A DNA stretch of 64,000 bases, taken from assembly GCA_018402305.1 (NCBI GenBank), contig JAGYJE010000010.1, positions 1 through 64,000 of the forward strand, read 5' to 3'. The notes under the pieces were generated by a model. That model was not told the DNA's origin. It searched no databases and saw only the letters and a list, made by a program, of their open reading frames with translations. Numbering within the stretch: position 1 is the stretch's first letter; every line of letters begins with the position of its first letter. The DNA is from Puniceicoccaceae bacterium (GTDB taxonomy: Bacteria; Verrucomicrobiota; Verrucomicrobiia; Opitutales; Coraliomargaritaceae). The position numbers were made by a program, and so were the translations under genes. Positions 42,988-49,881 of the stretch are shown in pieces.

Positions 42988-43403
42988 TCGCATCGAAATC
43001 GTGCTGCGGACGAGACTTCAAAGGATGGATTTTTTAGCGCGATTCACGCGCATCCTCCAAGGTTTTGGCGGACATGCAACCATCGCGCATGTGCCTTCGC
43101 TTCCAAGGGGTATTCCCGCACTAAAGCCTCGAATAGTAATTTGTGGAGTAATTTGTGGAGCAATTTGTGGACACCCACTTTTTAGAGCCTCCATTTTATT
43201 GCAGCGGACCCGAAAGGCGACTCCCTGCTACTCGCCTGACTTCCGAATTGGGAAAGCTTTAGCTCATAATCGTAATCGTTTTCATAATCATAATCGACGT
43301 TGCTCTGAAAGCTGGGATACTGACTGCCTGGAAACCTAGAAGTCACATGGATCGATTAGGATTACGAGGACGATAACGATTTTCAGTGGGACACGGGTGC
43401 ATA
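42988..43403. other. Intergenic stretch with half-repeat and ATAATCG-type repeats
   Basis: It contains the half-repeat at 43137-43190. Further on, CATAATCGTAATCGTTTTCA (about 43264) and ATCGATTAGGATTACGAGGA (about 43348) form a loose inverted pair of A/T-rich heptamers. I recall similar strings beside four-helix-bundle (S23-like) genes in related genomes, but no such gene is here. Confidence 0.35.
43137..43190. repeat. Half GGACACCCA repeat with triplicated edge
   Basis: TAATTTGTGGAG-TAATTTGTGGAG-CAATTTGTGG then ACACCCACTTTTTAGAGCC: three copies of the outer edge precede a single arm. Confidence 0.75.
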
Positions 43404-43871
43404 ACAAATTTTTTCCTAAATTGCTCGGCAGAAATAGTTGTGCTTGCAGTACAGTCGAAGTCGGATGCATCCGAGAGCCGTTTCCAATAACGAGAATAGC
43501 ATCGGCCCCCTTCTCAGATGGGAAAACATGCTCTGTGATTGTCGCGCAGAGGCGCAGTGGCGCAGAGGCTTCAAGAAGGAATGCCTTTATAGTTGAGGGA
43601 AACAGGCACTTGGCGTTCTACGTGGAGCCCCATTTGCTTCAGCTCATAGGCAAGCGCCGCCTCGTACACAGATTCTAACAGGCCAGGCCCGAGCTCACGG
43701 TGAACTTCAATTGCAGCCTCGATCAACTTGGTTCCTATTGTATTTTCATCCATCCACTAAAACCTCTGCGCCACTGCGCCTCTGCGCGAGACTGAATTCT
43801 TCAAATGTCGAGTTCCTCGCCATTTTTAATGCCTAAAATGAAGGCATTGATTCCTGTTGGAAAAAATTTGT
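43404..43871 (-). mobile_element. GxxExxY cassette with inverted ends, 3' half of gene deleted
   Basis: 468 bp bounded by ACAAATTTTTTCC (43404-43416) and GGAAAAAATTTGT (43859-43871). Including flanking bases the ends match over 22 bp with one mismatch: GGGTGC, one variable base, TAACAAATTTTTTCC. Inner arms GCGCAGAGGCGCAGTGG and its complement flank the gene. Confidence 0.85.
43571..43753 (-). pseudogene. GxxExxY protein (PDDEXK_3), N-terminal half
   Basis: From ATG 43753: MDENTIGTKLIEAAIEVHRE, then LGPGLLESVYEAALAYELKQ, which is the GxxExxY signature, then MGLHVERQVPVSLNYKGI. It stops where the cassette arm begins. The missing C-terminal half is exactly what remains at 40726 and 47925, so parental genes of about 124 codons were halved in opposite ways. 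Confidence 0.88.
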
Positions 43872-43907
43872 TAGGCACCCGTCCGAATTTGCGTCGAACT
43901 TTGCGTC

Positions 43908-43937
43908 TTGACAAATCGGAAAATTTGCTGCTTATAC
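43908..43937 (+). promoter_or_regulatory. Sigma-70-type promoter for the porin gene
   Basis: TTGACA at 43908-43913 and TTATAC at 43932-43937, spaced 18 bp, precede the porin start by about 70 bp. It lies directly after the GxxExxY cassette end. Confidence 0.6.
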
Positions 43938-44007
43938 AGAGACTTGAGTGCATAACATAAGGTTTTGCATTCAAAAAAACAAACAAAACACAAACAAACT
44001 ACACACT

Positions 44008-45075
44008 ATGAAAAACAAAATTGCTATCGCATCTGCCTTCCTGGCAGCTTCTAGCTTTTCGACTGCGGAGATCGTTATCAACGACTTCCTCAGCTTCGAA
44101 GGCTTTGTGGATATGTCCTACTCGCACGTCGACTCGGAATTCGGCGGCGCGGACGCTTCGGATAACGGCTTCGCTGTTGACCAAGTAGAAATCAGCTGGT
44201 TGTTCGACTTCAACCCAGTAACGGCTCAAATCGACCTGACTCACCTCGGCTCTGACAACGATCGCGTTGGCAATGAAAACACAGGCGTAGAGCAGGCATT
44301 TGCTACATACCACATGGACAATGGTGGCGCCATCACCGCAGGTCTTTATGCTTCCATGCTTGGTTTCGAAGCGTTTGAGCCAACTGGTTTGTATCAGTAT
44401 TCCTTCGCGTATGACCTCCATGATGGCTTTGATGCTACCAACAACAGCAACGTCACCATCCTTCCTGGTTACTCCCAAGGTGTGAAGTATACCTACGAAG
44501 CAGATAACTCGTTCTTCGGTATCTCCCTCCAGGATAGCGTCTTTGGAACTGACAACGATCGTTTCGGTGGCAGCGGAGCAAGCTCCTTCGGTATCGAAGC
44601 GGCTTACGCGCTGACCATGGACAATGGTGTTTCCTGGTTCCTCGGTGGTGCTTTTGAAGATTCCGATGCAACCGAAGGCGATTCCTATGTGATCAACACA
44701 TACGTTACCTTCGAAACGGGTGCATGGTTGTTCGCTGCTGAGTTGAACTACGGTGAGTCCGAAGCCGGTGTTTTCGCTCTTGGCGATAACTTTGGATCGG
44801 ATCTGGAAGAAGAAGTTCTTTCGTTCCTCCTTATGGCCAACTTCGCCTACAGCGATCAAGCTTCTGTTACGGGTCGCATCAGCTATGCTGACCACGAGCA
44901 CGATGCGGGTTTCGAAGCAGAATTCGTCAAGTTCACACTGGCACACGGCTATGCGTTCACCGACAACCTGTTTCTCGTAAACGAGATCAGCTACGTTGAC
45001 GGCGATATTGACGCCGGTGGTTCGGCTGACTATGAGTCGCTGCTTTTCGCAACAGAGCTCATCTTCTCCTTCTAA
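44008..45075 (+). CDS. Outer-membrane beta-barrel porin (BBP2-like)
   Basis: 355 residues from ATG 44008. Signal peptide MKNKIAIASAFLAASSFSTA. The mature protein starts EIVINDFLSFEGFVDMSY and shows alternating amphipathic strands throughout, for example VEISWLFDFNPVTAQIDLTH, SWFLGGAFEDSD and FLLMANFAYSDQASVTGRIS. It ends ESLLFATELIFSF with a C-terminal Phe as in outer-membrane barrels. Length and features suit the BBP2 porin family common in Verrucomicrobiota. A near-consensus promoter and a strong terminator frame it, indicating an abundant, singly transcribed protein. Codon choice (GGT, GTT, GCT) is more T-rich than in its neighbours, consistent with high expression. Confidence 0.85.
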   Translation: MKNKIAIASAFLAASSFSTAEIVINDFLSFEGFVDMSYSHVDSEFGGADASDNGFAVDQVEISWLFDFNPVTAQIDLTHLGSDNDRVGNENTGVEQAFATYHMDNGGAITAGLYASMLGFEAFEPTGLYQYSFAYDLHDGFDATNNSNVTILPGYSQGVKYTYEADNSFFGISLQDSVFGTDNDRFGGSGASSFGIEAAYALTMDNGVSWFLGGAFEDSDATEGDSYVINTYVTFETGAWLFAAELNYGESEAGVFALGDNFGSDLEEEVLSFLLMANFAYSDQASVTGRISYADHEHDAGFEAEFVKFTLAHGYAFTDNLFLVNEISYVDGDIDAGGSADYESLLFATELIFSF

Positions 45076-45116
45076 TTGGGCCTAGCCTGATTCGAACGAA
45101 ACGATAAAAACATTTC

Positions 45117-45152
45117 AAAAGCCCTCCGGTTCGCGCCGGGGGGCTTTTTTGT
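45117..45152 (+). terminator. Rho-independent terminator after the porin gene
   Basis: AAAAGCCCTCCGG-TTCGCG-CCGGGGGGCTTTTTT: a 10-bp G/C-rich stem with short loop followed by six T, 40 bp past the stop. Confidence 0.92.
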
Positions 45153-45250
45153 GCCGCGTTGGGCCCGCGTGCCAAGTATTTTAGGGGCTAAGATGTCACC
45201 GCTTGAATCTCGTGGATTGACATGTGGATAAATGGCACTACTGTGACCAC

Positions 45251-45496
45251 ATGATTGTAAGTGTTCGAGAGTCGAAAGCGCGTCTAAGTGAACTTCTGAG
45301 CAAAGCCCGTCAGGGTGAAGACGTGGTCATCACGGTGCGGGGCAAGCCCAGCGCGCGGATCGTCTCAATGGACAGCAAAGATGCGAGGCCCGACATGAAA
45401 GTTTGGGTGCGTCAGATCGAATCCCGACTGAACCGTCAAAAACCTTCGGATAGTGCTTCCGATATTGTAGCCACACTACGAGAGGAGCGTGGATAG
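45251..45496 (+). CDS. Phd/YefM-type antitoxin
   Basis: 81 residues from ATG 45251. MIVSVRESKARLSELLSKAR then QGEDVVITVRGKPSARIV is the standard Phd/YefM fold. The C-terminal SDSASDIVATLREERG would bind the PIN toxin. The stop overlaps the GTG start of the toxin (TAGTG at 45494-45498). The ORF extension to 45224 is less likely. Confidence 0.85.
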   Translation: MIVSVRESKARLSELLSKARQGEDVVITVRGKPSARIVSMDSKDARPDMKVWVRQIESRLNRQKPSDSASDIVATLREERG

Positions 45497-45948
45497 TGCC
45501 GGTTTATTGGGATACCTGTTGCCTATTGAAGCTTTACTGTCGCGAGAGCGATTCCGGCCGTTTTCAAGAATACCTCATTGAAGCAGAGGAGCCACCGGCA
45601 ACGTCGTCCCTTACGAAGAGCGAGCTTTTCTTTGCCTTCCAGCAAAAAGAAATGCGCGGCGAACTCGCCGATAGCATTGGAGCCGACGTCTGCTTCCGTG
45701 ATTTGGAGCAGGATCTCGAAATCGGACGGATTCAGCTCGTTCCTTTTGGCGAAGACGTTGAAGCGGAGGCACGGAGAATTGCCACGCTCTGCTATCAAGA
45801 CGCCTCACCGATCGCTCTGCGAACTCTGGACGGATTGCATCTGGCCACGGCGTCATTGATCCGCGCCCGAAAAATCGTCAGTACCGATGCACGGATGAAT
45901 GCCGCTGCGCAGCGCATCGGCCTCGGAACTCTCTTCGATGGAGCATAG
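45496..45948 (+). CDS. PIN-domain toxin
   Basis: 150 residues from GTG 45496. MPVYWDTCCLLKLYCRESDS contains the first catalytic Asp, SSLTKSELFFAFQQKEMRGE the Glu, RTLDGLHLATASLIRARKIV the third Asp and STDARMNAAAQRIGL the last. All acidic positions of a PIN ribonuclease are present, so it appears functional. It belongs to the VapC-like toxins paired with Phd-type antitoxins. Confidence 0.87.
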   Translation: MPVYWDTCCLLKLYCRESDSGRFQEYLIEAEEPPATSSLTKSELFFAFQQKEMRGELADSIGADVCFRDLEQDLEIGRIQLVPFGEDVEAEARRIATLCYQDASPIALRTLDGLHLATASLIRARKIVSTDARMNAAAQRIGLGTLFDGA

Positions 45949-46106
45949 GAGCGTGCGCGGCAACGTTGTCCGGCGTATTTATGCCCGGACCCGCACGCTC
46001 AGTTCGCCCGACCCAACTCCAGAACCCCCTCCCGGCGTCTGGTTACCAGTTGCCCGCAATAGCGGTGCGGCCGCTGCCAGTCGGGTGATGAATCTTCCCG
46101 ATAAGA

Positions 46107-46140
46107 CATTTCAAGGACACCCATAAAACGGAGCCTAAAG
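46107..46140. repeat. Half GGACACCCA repeat
   Basis: CATTTCAAGGACACCCATAA then AACGGAGCCTAAAG: left arm only. The flanking 45949-46106 is non-coding with nothing recognised. Confidence 0.6.
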
Positions 46141-46265
46141 AAGCGTCGATGCAGCCTCAATTTGCACTTGCCAACTCGAAATTTAAGCATTTTCCTGATC
46201 GGATGGGTTTTTTCATCCATCCCGCTTTCATTCTTTAAAATCCTTGTCAGTAAAGATTGTTGGTC

Positions 46266-46615
46266 ATGAACAGATATTATTTCACTGTAGGGCGGGCCAT
46301 TTCCTTCTTTAACTTGCCCTCCGCTCACGCCGCTTTGAATCTCGTTTATTCGCAGGATTTCAATTCTGCTGCTGCGGGAACCACCGGCTCGGGTCTCAAT
46401 GATGGTTCTTTTATGGTTGGGAGCGGACACACGGTGCAGGTCTACGACTGGCAAAGTCAATTTAAAGCCCTTTGGTTGACACCGATGGGAGCAGGCACGT
46501 TAATGTCTTTATCGACGACTTACAAGTGTCCACCGTGCCCGAGCCATCCGCCTATGCCGCCCTGGCCGGCTTGCTCGCCCTCGGGTTTGCCGCGCTCCGC
46601 CGCAGGATTTCGTAA
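46266..46615 (+). pseudogene. PEP-CTERM protein remnant, internally deleted
   Basis: The first frame from ATG 46266 gives a signal-like start, then AALNLVYSQDFNSAAAGTTG and HTVQVYDWQSQFKALWLT. The frame then shifts to NVFIDDLQVSTVPEPSAYAA then LAGLLALGFAALRRRIS and a stop at 46613-46615. A PEP-CTERM protein of this opening would normally be about 200 residues or more, so most of the LamG-like middle is missing. Confidence 0.75.
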
Positions 46616-46739
46616 ACCGACCGAATCGAAAACGGATTGGTCAGGCGCGACTGCTGCGCTCAACCCCGCGTCAAGGCTCTGCATGGCTGACTCCCCTAAA
46701 AAGAATATCCAATCGGCGGTCCTTGATGAATGACCCAAA

Positions 46740-47879
46740 TTGCATTTGAACACACATCACGCAGGGTCCACACCCAACCCCGGGCGCTTCAGCATCGAAG
46801 ATGAGCTGGAGTTTCTGCAGGAAGCGCACTGCGGGGACACCCTCAAAGCCCGTCGGCAAGCCTGTGCAGCTGCGCTCCGGCAAGGGGCCCCGGCCCCGCT
46901 TGACTCAAGCGAGCTCTCCACCGCGGGGTCCATCGCCTGGAGAAATCACGCCCGCTGCATCGGCCGGCGCTTTTGGAAGAGCCTTCTCGTTCGTGATCAC
47001 CGCCATGTGGAAGCCCCGGATGCGATCTTTGAAAGCCTCTGTGATCATATGACGCTGGCCTACAACGGGGGGCAGGTTCGCTCCGTCATGACGGTTTTTG
47101 CCCCGGCCGAGGCCTCCTCGGGGCGCGCGCCGCGCATCTGGAATCACCAATTATGCGGCTATGCCGGCTATAAAAGCGCGGACGGGAGCGTTCTCGGAGA
47201 TCCCAAGAATGCCGATTTTACCGGTATAGCACTCGAGCTCGGCTGGATTCCCCCAAAGGAGCGCAGCCCTTTCGATTTACTTCCCTGGATTATCTCGGGC
47301 TACAGCGGGCCGCCAAAGCTTTTTCCGGTCGCTGTCGACGCACTCCCTGAAGTGCCGATTCAGCACCCGGAATTTGACTGGTTTGTCGAACTGGGAATCC
47401 GCTGGTACGCAGTCCCGGTAATTAGCGATATGTGTTTCCATGCGGCGGGTACCAACTACACGGCAGCTCCCTTTAATGGTTGGTATATGGGGACTGAGAT
47501 CGGTGCCCGTAATCTGGCAGATAGCGATCGCTATGATTTTTTACCGACGATCGCGAAGCGCATGGGTTTGAATATGCGGCGCGAGGCAACACTCTGGAAG
47601 GACAGGGCTCTTCTTGAGCTGAATGTCGCAGTGCTCCATTCCTATGAGCTGGCGGGTGTGCGGATGACCGACCACCACACTGCCTCGCGCGATTTTATGC
47701 GATTCTGCAAAAACGAGGCAGCAGACAATCGAGAGGTCTCTGCCCAGTGGTCCTGGATGGTGCCGCCCATGGCCCCGTCCACGACCCCGCAATATTGCAT
47801 GCCCATGAAAAAACGGGCGCGCACCCCCGATTTTCATTTCCAGGAGCGTCCTTACCAGGCCGCTGCGGATGAATTTTAA
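46740..47879 (+). CDS. nos: Bacterial nitric oxide synthase, oxygenase domain
   Basis: 379 residues with TTG 46740 as start; no in-frame ATG occurs until residue 104. SIAWRNHARCIGRRFWKSLL carries the heme-thiolate Cys. IWNHQLCGYAGYKSADGSVL, then DFTGIALELGW, FDWFVELGIRWYAVPVISDM, and APFNGWYMGTEIGARNLADS (its Glu binds substrate Arg) follow. LWKDRALLELNVAVLHSYEL and VRMTDHHTASRDFMRF complete the pterin side. Length matches Bacillus NOS (about 363), which makes NO and citrulline from arginine using a borrowed reductase. No reductase domain is fused or adjacent. The stop codon lies in the edge of a palindromic repeat. Confidence 0.93.
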   Translation: MHLNTHHAGSTPNPGRFSIEDELEFLQEAHCGDTLKARRQACAAALRQGAPAPLDSSELSTAGSIAWRNHARCIGRRFWKSLLVRDHRHVEAPDAIFESLCDHMTLAYNGGQVRSVMTVFAPAEASSGRAPRIWNHQLCGYAGYKSADGSVLGDPKNADFTGIALELGWIPPKERSPFDLLPWIISGYSGPPKLFPVAVDALPEVPIQHPEFDWFVELGIRWYAVPVISDMCFHAAGTNYTAAPFNGWYMGTEIGARNLADSDRYDFLPTIAKRMGLNMRREATLWKDRALLELNVAVLHSYELAGVRMTDHHTASRDFMRFCKNEAADNREVSAQWSWMVPPMAPSTTPQYCMPMKKRARTPDFHFQERPYQAAADEF

Positions 47880-47911
47880 GTGAATTTTAAGGACACCCAC
47901 TTTTTAGAGCC
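47871..47911. repeat. Half GGACACCCA repeat overlapping the NOS stop
   Basis: GAATTTTAAGTGAATTTTAA then GGACACCCACTTTTTAGAGC: the first GAATTTTAA encodes the last two NOS residues and the stop. The edge is duplicated. Confidence 0.8.
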
Positions 47912-47914
47912 CGC

Positions 47915-48567
47915 TGATCTGGATTTATTCTGGCAGACCGTTCACGCAGCGTGTGATCCCCGCCTTCATCACTTCGCCTCCAAAATTGAGTAAATATCCA
48001 AGCTTACTCCCGGACAAGCGCAGGTAGGTCTGAGTTTGTTTCTTGTTTGCGGGAGAGACTTTTTCAACAGACTTCAGCTCTGCAATAACTTTGCCCTCTA
48101 TGATTAAGTCGGCTCGAAAGCCTTCATCAAAATAAAACCTCTGCGCCACTGCGCCTCTGCGCGAGACTGAATTCTCCAAATGTCTAGTTCCTAGCCATTT
48201 TTAATGCTCAAAATGAAGGCATTTATTCCTGTTGGAAAAAATTTGTTAGGCACCCGCGGGACACCCATTGAAATCTACGAAGAACCGTATTCTAACTTCT
48301 ATTGACTCTTTTGAGGTTCAAAAGCCACCTAATGAGTGCCACTGGGAGCGGCTGCTTCAGCTGCCGCGTGGTGCTGCAAGCCGGCTGCTGAAGCAGCCGT
48401 TTCCAGTTAGGTCAATAGGACCGTCGGCACCCCTCCACCACGCTACGCGCGGTCCCCCTCCCCTCCAAGAGTGGAGGAATTACAGCATAACCCAGCCGGG
48501 TGAGCAATTTGTGGACACCCATAAATCCAGCCGGACAAGTGAGCTCGCCATGCTCTGGGAGGTGGGT
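47915..48567. repeat. Long direct repeat, copy 2 (partner 40716-41400)
   Basis: It begins TGATCTGGATTTATTCTGGC as in copy 1 and follows it with very few differences to the palindromic repeat at the end. Its left side lacks the cassette left end and instead abuts the half-repeat after NOS. Confidence 0.9.
47925..48179 (-). pseudogene. GxxExxY protein (PDDEXK_3), C-terminal half, second copy
   Basis: The 84-residue translation is identical to that at 40726-40980. Part of the long direct repeat. The cassette right end GGAAAAAATTTGT is at 48234-48246; no left end is present. Confidence 0.85.
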
Positions 48568-48578
48568 GAGCATTTAAT
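48503..48578. repeat. GGACACCCA palindromic repeat, right arm diverged
   Basis: GCAATTTGTGGACACCCATA, then CTCGCCATGCTCTGGGAGG and TGGGTGAGCATTTAATTC. The right arm has lost TGTCC. It ends 6 bp before the stop of the Fic gene. Confidence 0.75.
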
Positions 48579-48583
48579 TCTCC

Positions 48584-49675
48584 TCAAACGTTCACCTCAT
48601 AGCGCGCACTGCGCCCCGAGCCGAGAGGGCGCAGTGCACCCTTTACCACCAGATCCTGCAAATCCCGGGTTGCTGTGGCTTTGGAGACTTCCGTCAGGTT
48701 TTTATACTTGCGGGCATTGATTCCGCCTTCGAATCCGTCCGGCCCGGCGTGCAAGATCCGCCGGATCACTTTTGACTGTCGCTCGCTGAAGCGCTCCCGA
48801 AAGCGGTCGAAAAACTGCGTCTTCCTCAGAACGAATTCCACCAGTGTTTCCGTCAGCGTCTGCGCCTCCAGAAGAGTCCGGATAAAATAACGGATCCACT
48901 CGCTTACGTCGTTGGATCGCTGCGCTTGCTTCAGAGCATCATAGTAAGCTTCGCGATTCGCCTCGATCGCCCGCGATAGACTCAGCAACACGGGCCGCCC
49001 CAGGCTCTCCGAGAGCGCTTTCTCCGAGAGCGCGCGCCCGATCCGCCCATTCCCGTCCTCGAAGGGGTGGATACTTTCAAAATACAAGTGCGCCAGAGCC
49101 GAGCGCACCGGACCCTGTGCAACCGCACTCCGACTGGAATTAAACCAGTCAATAAATCGCTCCATTTCACCAGCCACTCTCGAAGAAGGCGGCGCTTCAA
49201 AGTGAACCACAGGCTCCCCGATCCGTGGCGAGATCACCTGCATGGGCGACTCATGCGAACGCCAGCAACCCACCGCAACGGATCGGCTACCCTGAAACAA
49301 GATTCGGTGCCAATCAAACAGGAGTTCCGCATCCAGCGGCGCGTCCCAGCCCGAATGCACCTGAACCGCCAGCTCCGCCGCACCTGCCGACCTCGCATCC
49401 CGCACCGGTTCGTGGGGCACATTCAAACCCAGCTGATTCCGGATCGACGAGGCCACATCCGGCCGGCTCAAGTATTCCCCTTCAATCGCCGAAGTCTTGA
49501 TCGCCTCGGCGATCAGCACATCCGCCACCGCCTCATCCCGCGCAGCCTCCGGCAAGGCCCGAAGGAGTCCACCCACCTGCCCCGCCCGATCCGCAAAGGC
49601 TAATAAATCCCCCTCAATCCGACCCAAATTGTATCGAAAATCAGGCCAGTCCGCCTGCTGCCAGTTATACAACAT
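48584..49675 (-). CDS. Fic-domain AMP transferase with N-terminal inhibitory helix and winged-helix tail
   Basis: 363 residues. The N-terminal DUF4172-type region (YNWQQADWPDFRYNLGRIEG) contains IKTSAIEGEYLS, where TSAIEG fits the (S/T)xxxE(G/N) inhibitory motif of class II Fic proteins. The Fic core has SIHPFEDGNGRIGRALSE, a perfect HPFx(D/E)GNGRxxR site for nucleotide transfer to a target hydroxyl. A C-terminal winged-helix region (SERQSKVIRRILHAGPDGFE, then TEVSKATATRDLQDLVVKGA) probably binds DNA. The two dyads over the promoter (49675-49747) are natural targets, so the protein may regulate itself. The target of AMPylation is unknown. Confidence 0.92.
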   Translation of the reverse strand: MLYNWQQADWPDFRYNLGRIEGDLLAFADRAGQVGGLLRALPEAARDEAVADVLIAEAIKTSAIEGEYLSRPDVASSIRNQLGLNVPHEPVRDARSAGAAELAVQVHSGWDAPLDAELLFDWHRILFQGSRSVAVGCWRSHESPMQVISPRIGEPVVHFEAPPSSRVAGEMERFIDWFNSSRSAVAQGPVRSALAHLYFESIHPFEDGNGRIGRALSEKALSESLGRPVLLSLSRAIEANREAYYDALKQAQRSNDVSEWIRYFIRTLLEAQTLTETLVEFVLRKTQFFDRFRERFSERQSKVIRRILHAGPDGFEGGINARKYKNLTEVSKATATRDLQDLVVKGALRPLGSGRSARYEVNV

Positions 49676-49747
49676 GAGCCGAATATAGACTCGAATCGGC
49701 TCACGTAAAGCATTTTTATGAGCCGATTAAGGCGATGGATCGGCTCA
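49675..49747 (-). promoter_or_regulatory. Twin operator dyads upstream of fic
   Basis: TGAGCCGA-N13-TCGGCTCA occurs twice, at 49675-49703 and 49719-49747, with perfect arms and equal spacers. Centres are 44 bp apart. The first dyad starts at the A of the fic start codon, so binding would block initiation. Confidence 0.85.
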
Positions 49748-49768
49748 GTCCACGAAAAAAAATTTTGA

Positions 49769-49817
49769 GGAAATTTTAAGGAATTTTAAGGACACCCAGA
49801 ATTTTAAGGACACCCAT
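49769..49817. repeat. Concatenated left edges of the GGACACCCA repeat
   Basis: GAGGAAATTTTAAGGAATTT then TAAGGACACCCAGAATTTTA then AGGACACCCATG: the arm GGACACCCA occurs twice and the AATTTTAAGG edge three times, with no right arm. Confidence 0.75.
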
Positions 49818-49881
49818 GAAATCCGACTGGAGTCCCTTGCGAATGCTGTTATAGCTGTTATCTCGTTTTTAGATAACCTTT

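Noticed and set aside
43404..43871. Integron attC resemblance of cassette ends (GTTAGGC at the right end)
   Set aside because: GTTAGGC fits the GTTRRRY core, but the left ends (GCATAAC, GCAGAAC) break RYYYAAC, the unit is about 470-510 bp with a gene inside, and no IntI gene or cassette array is seen.
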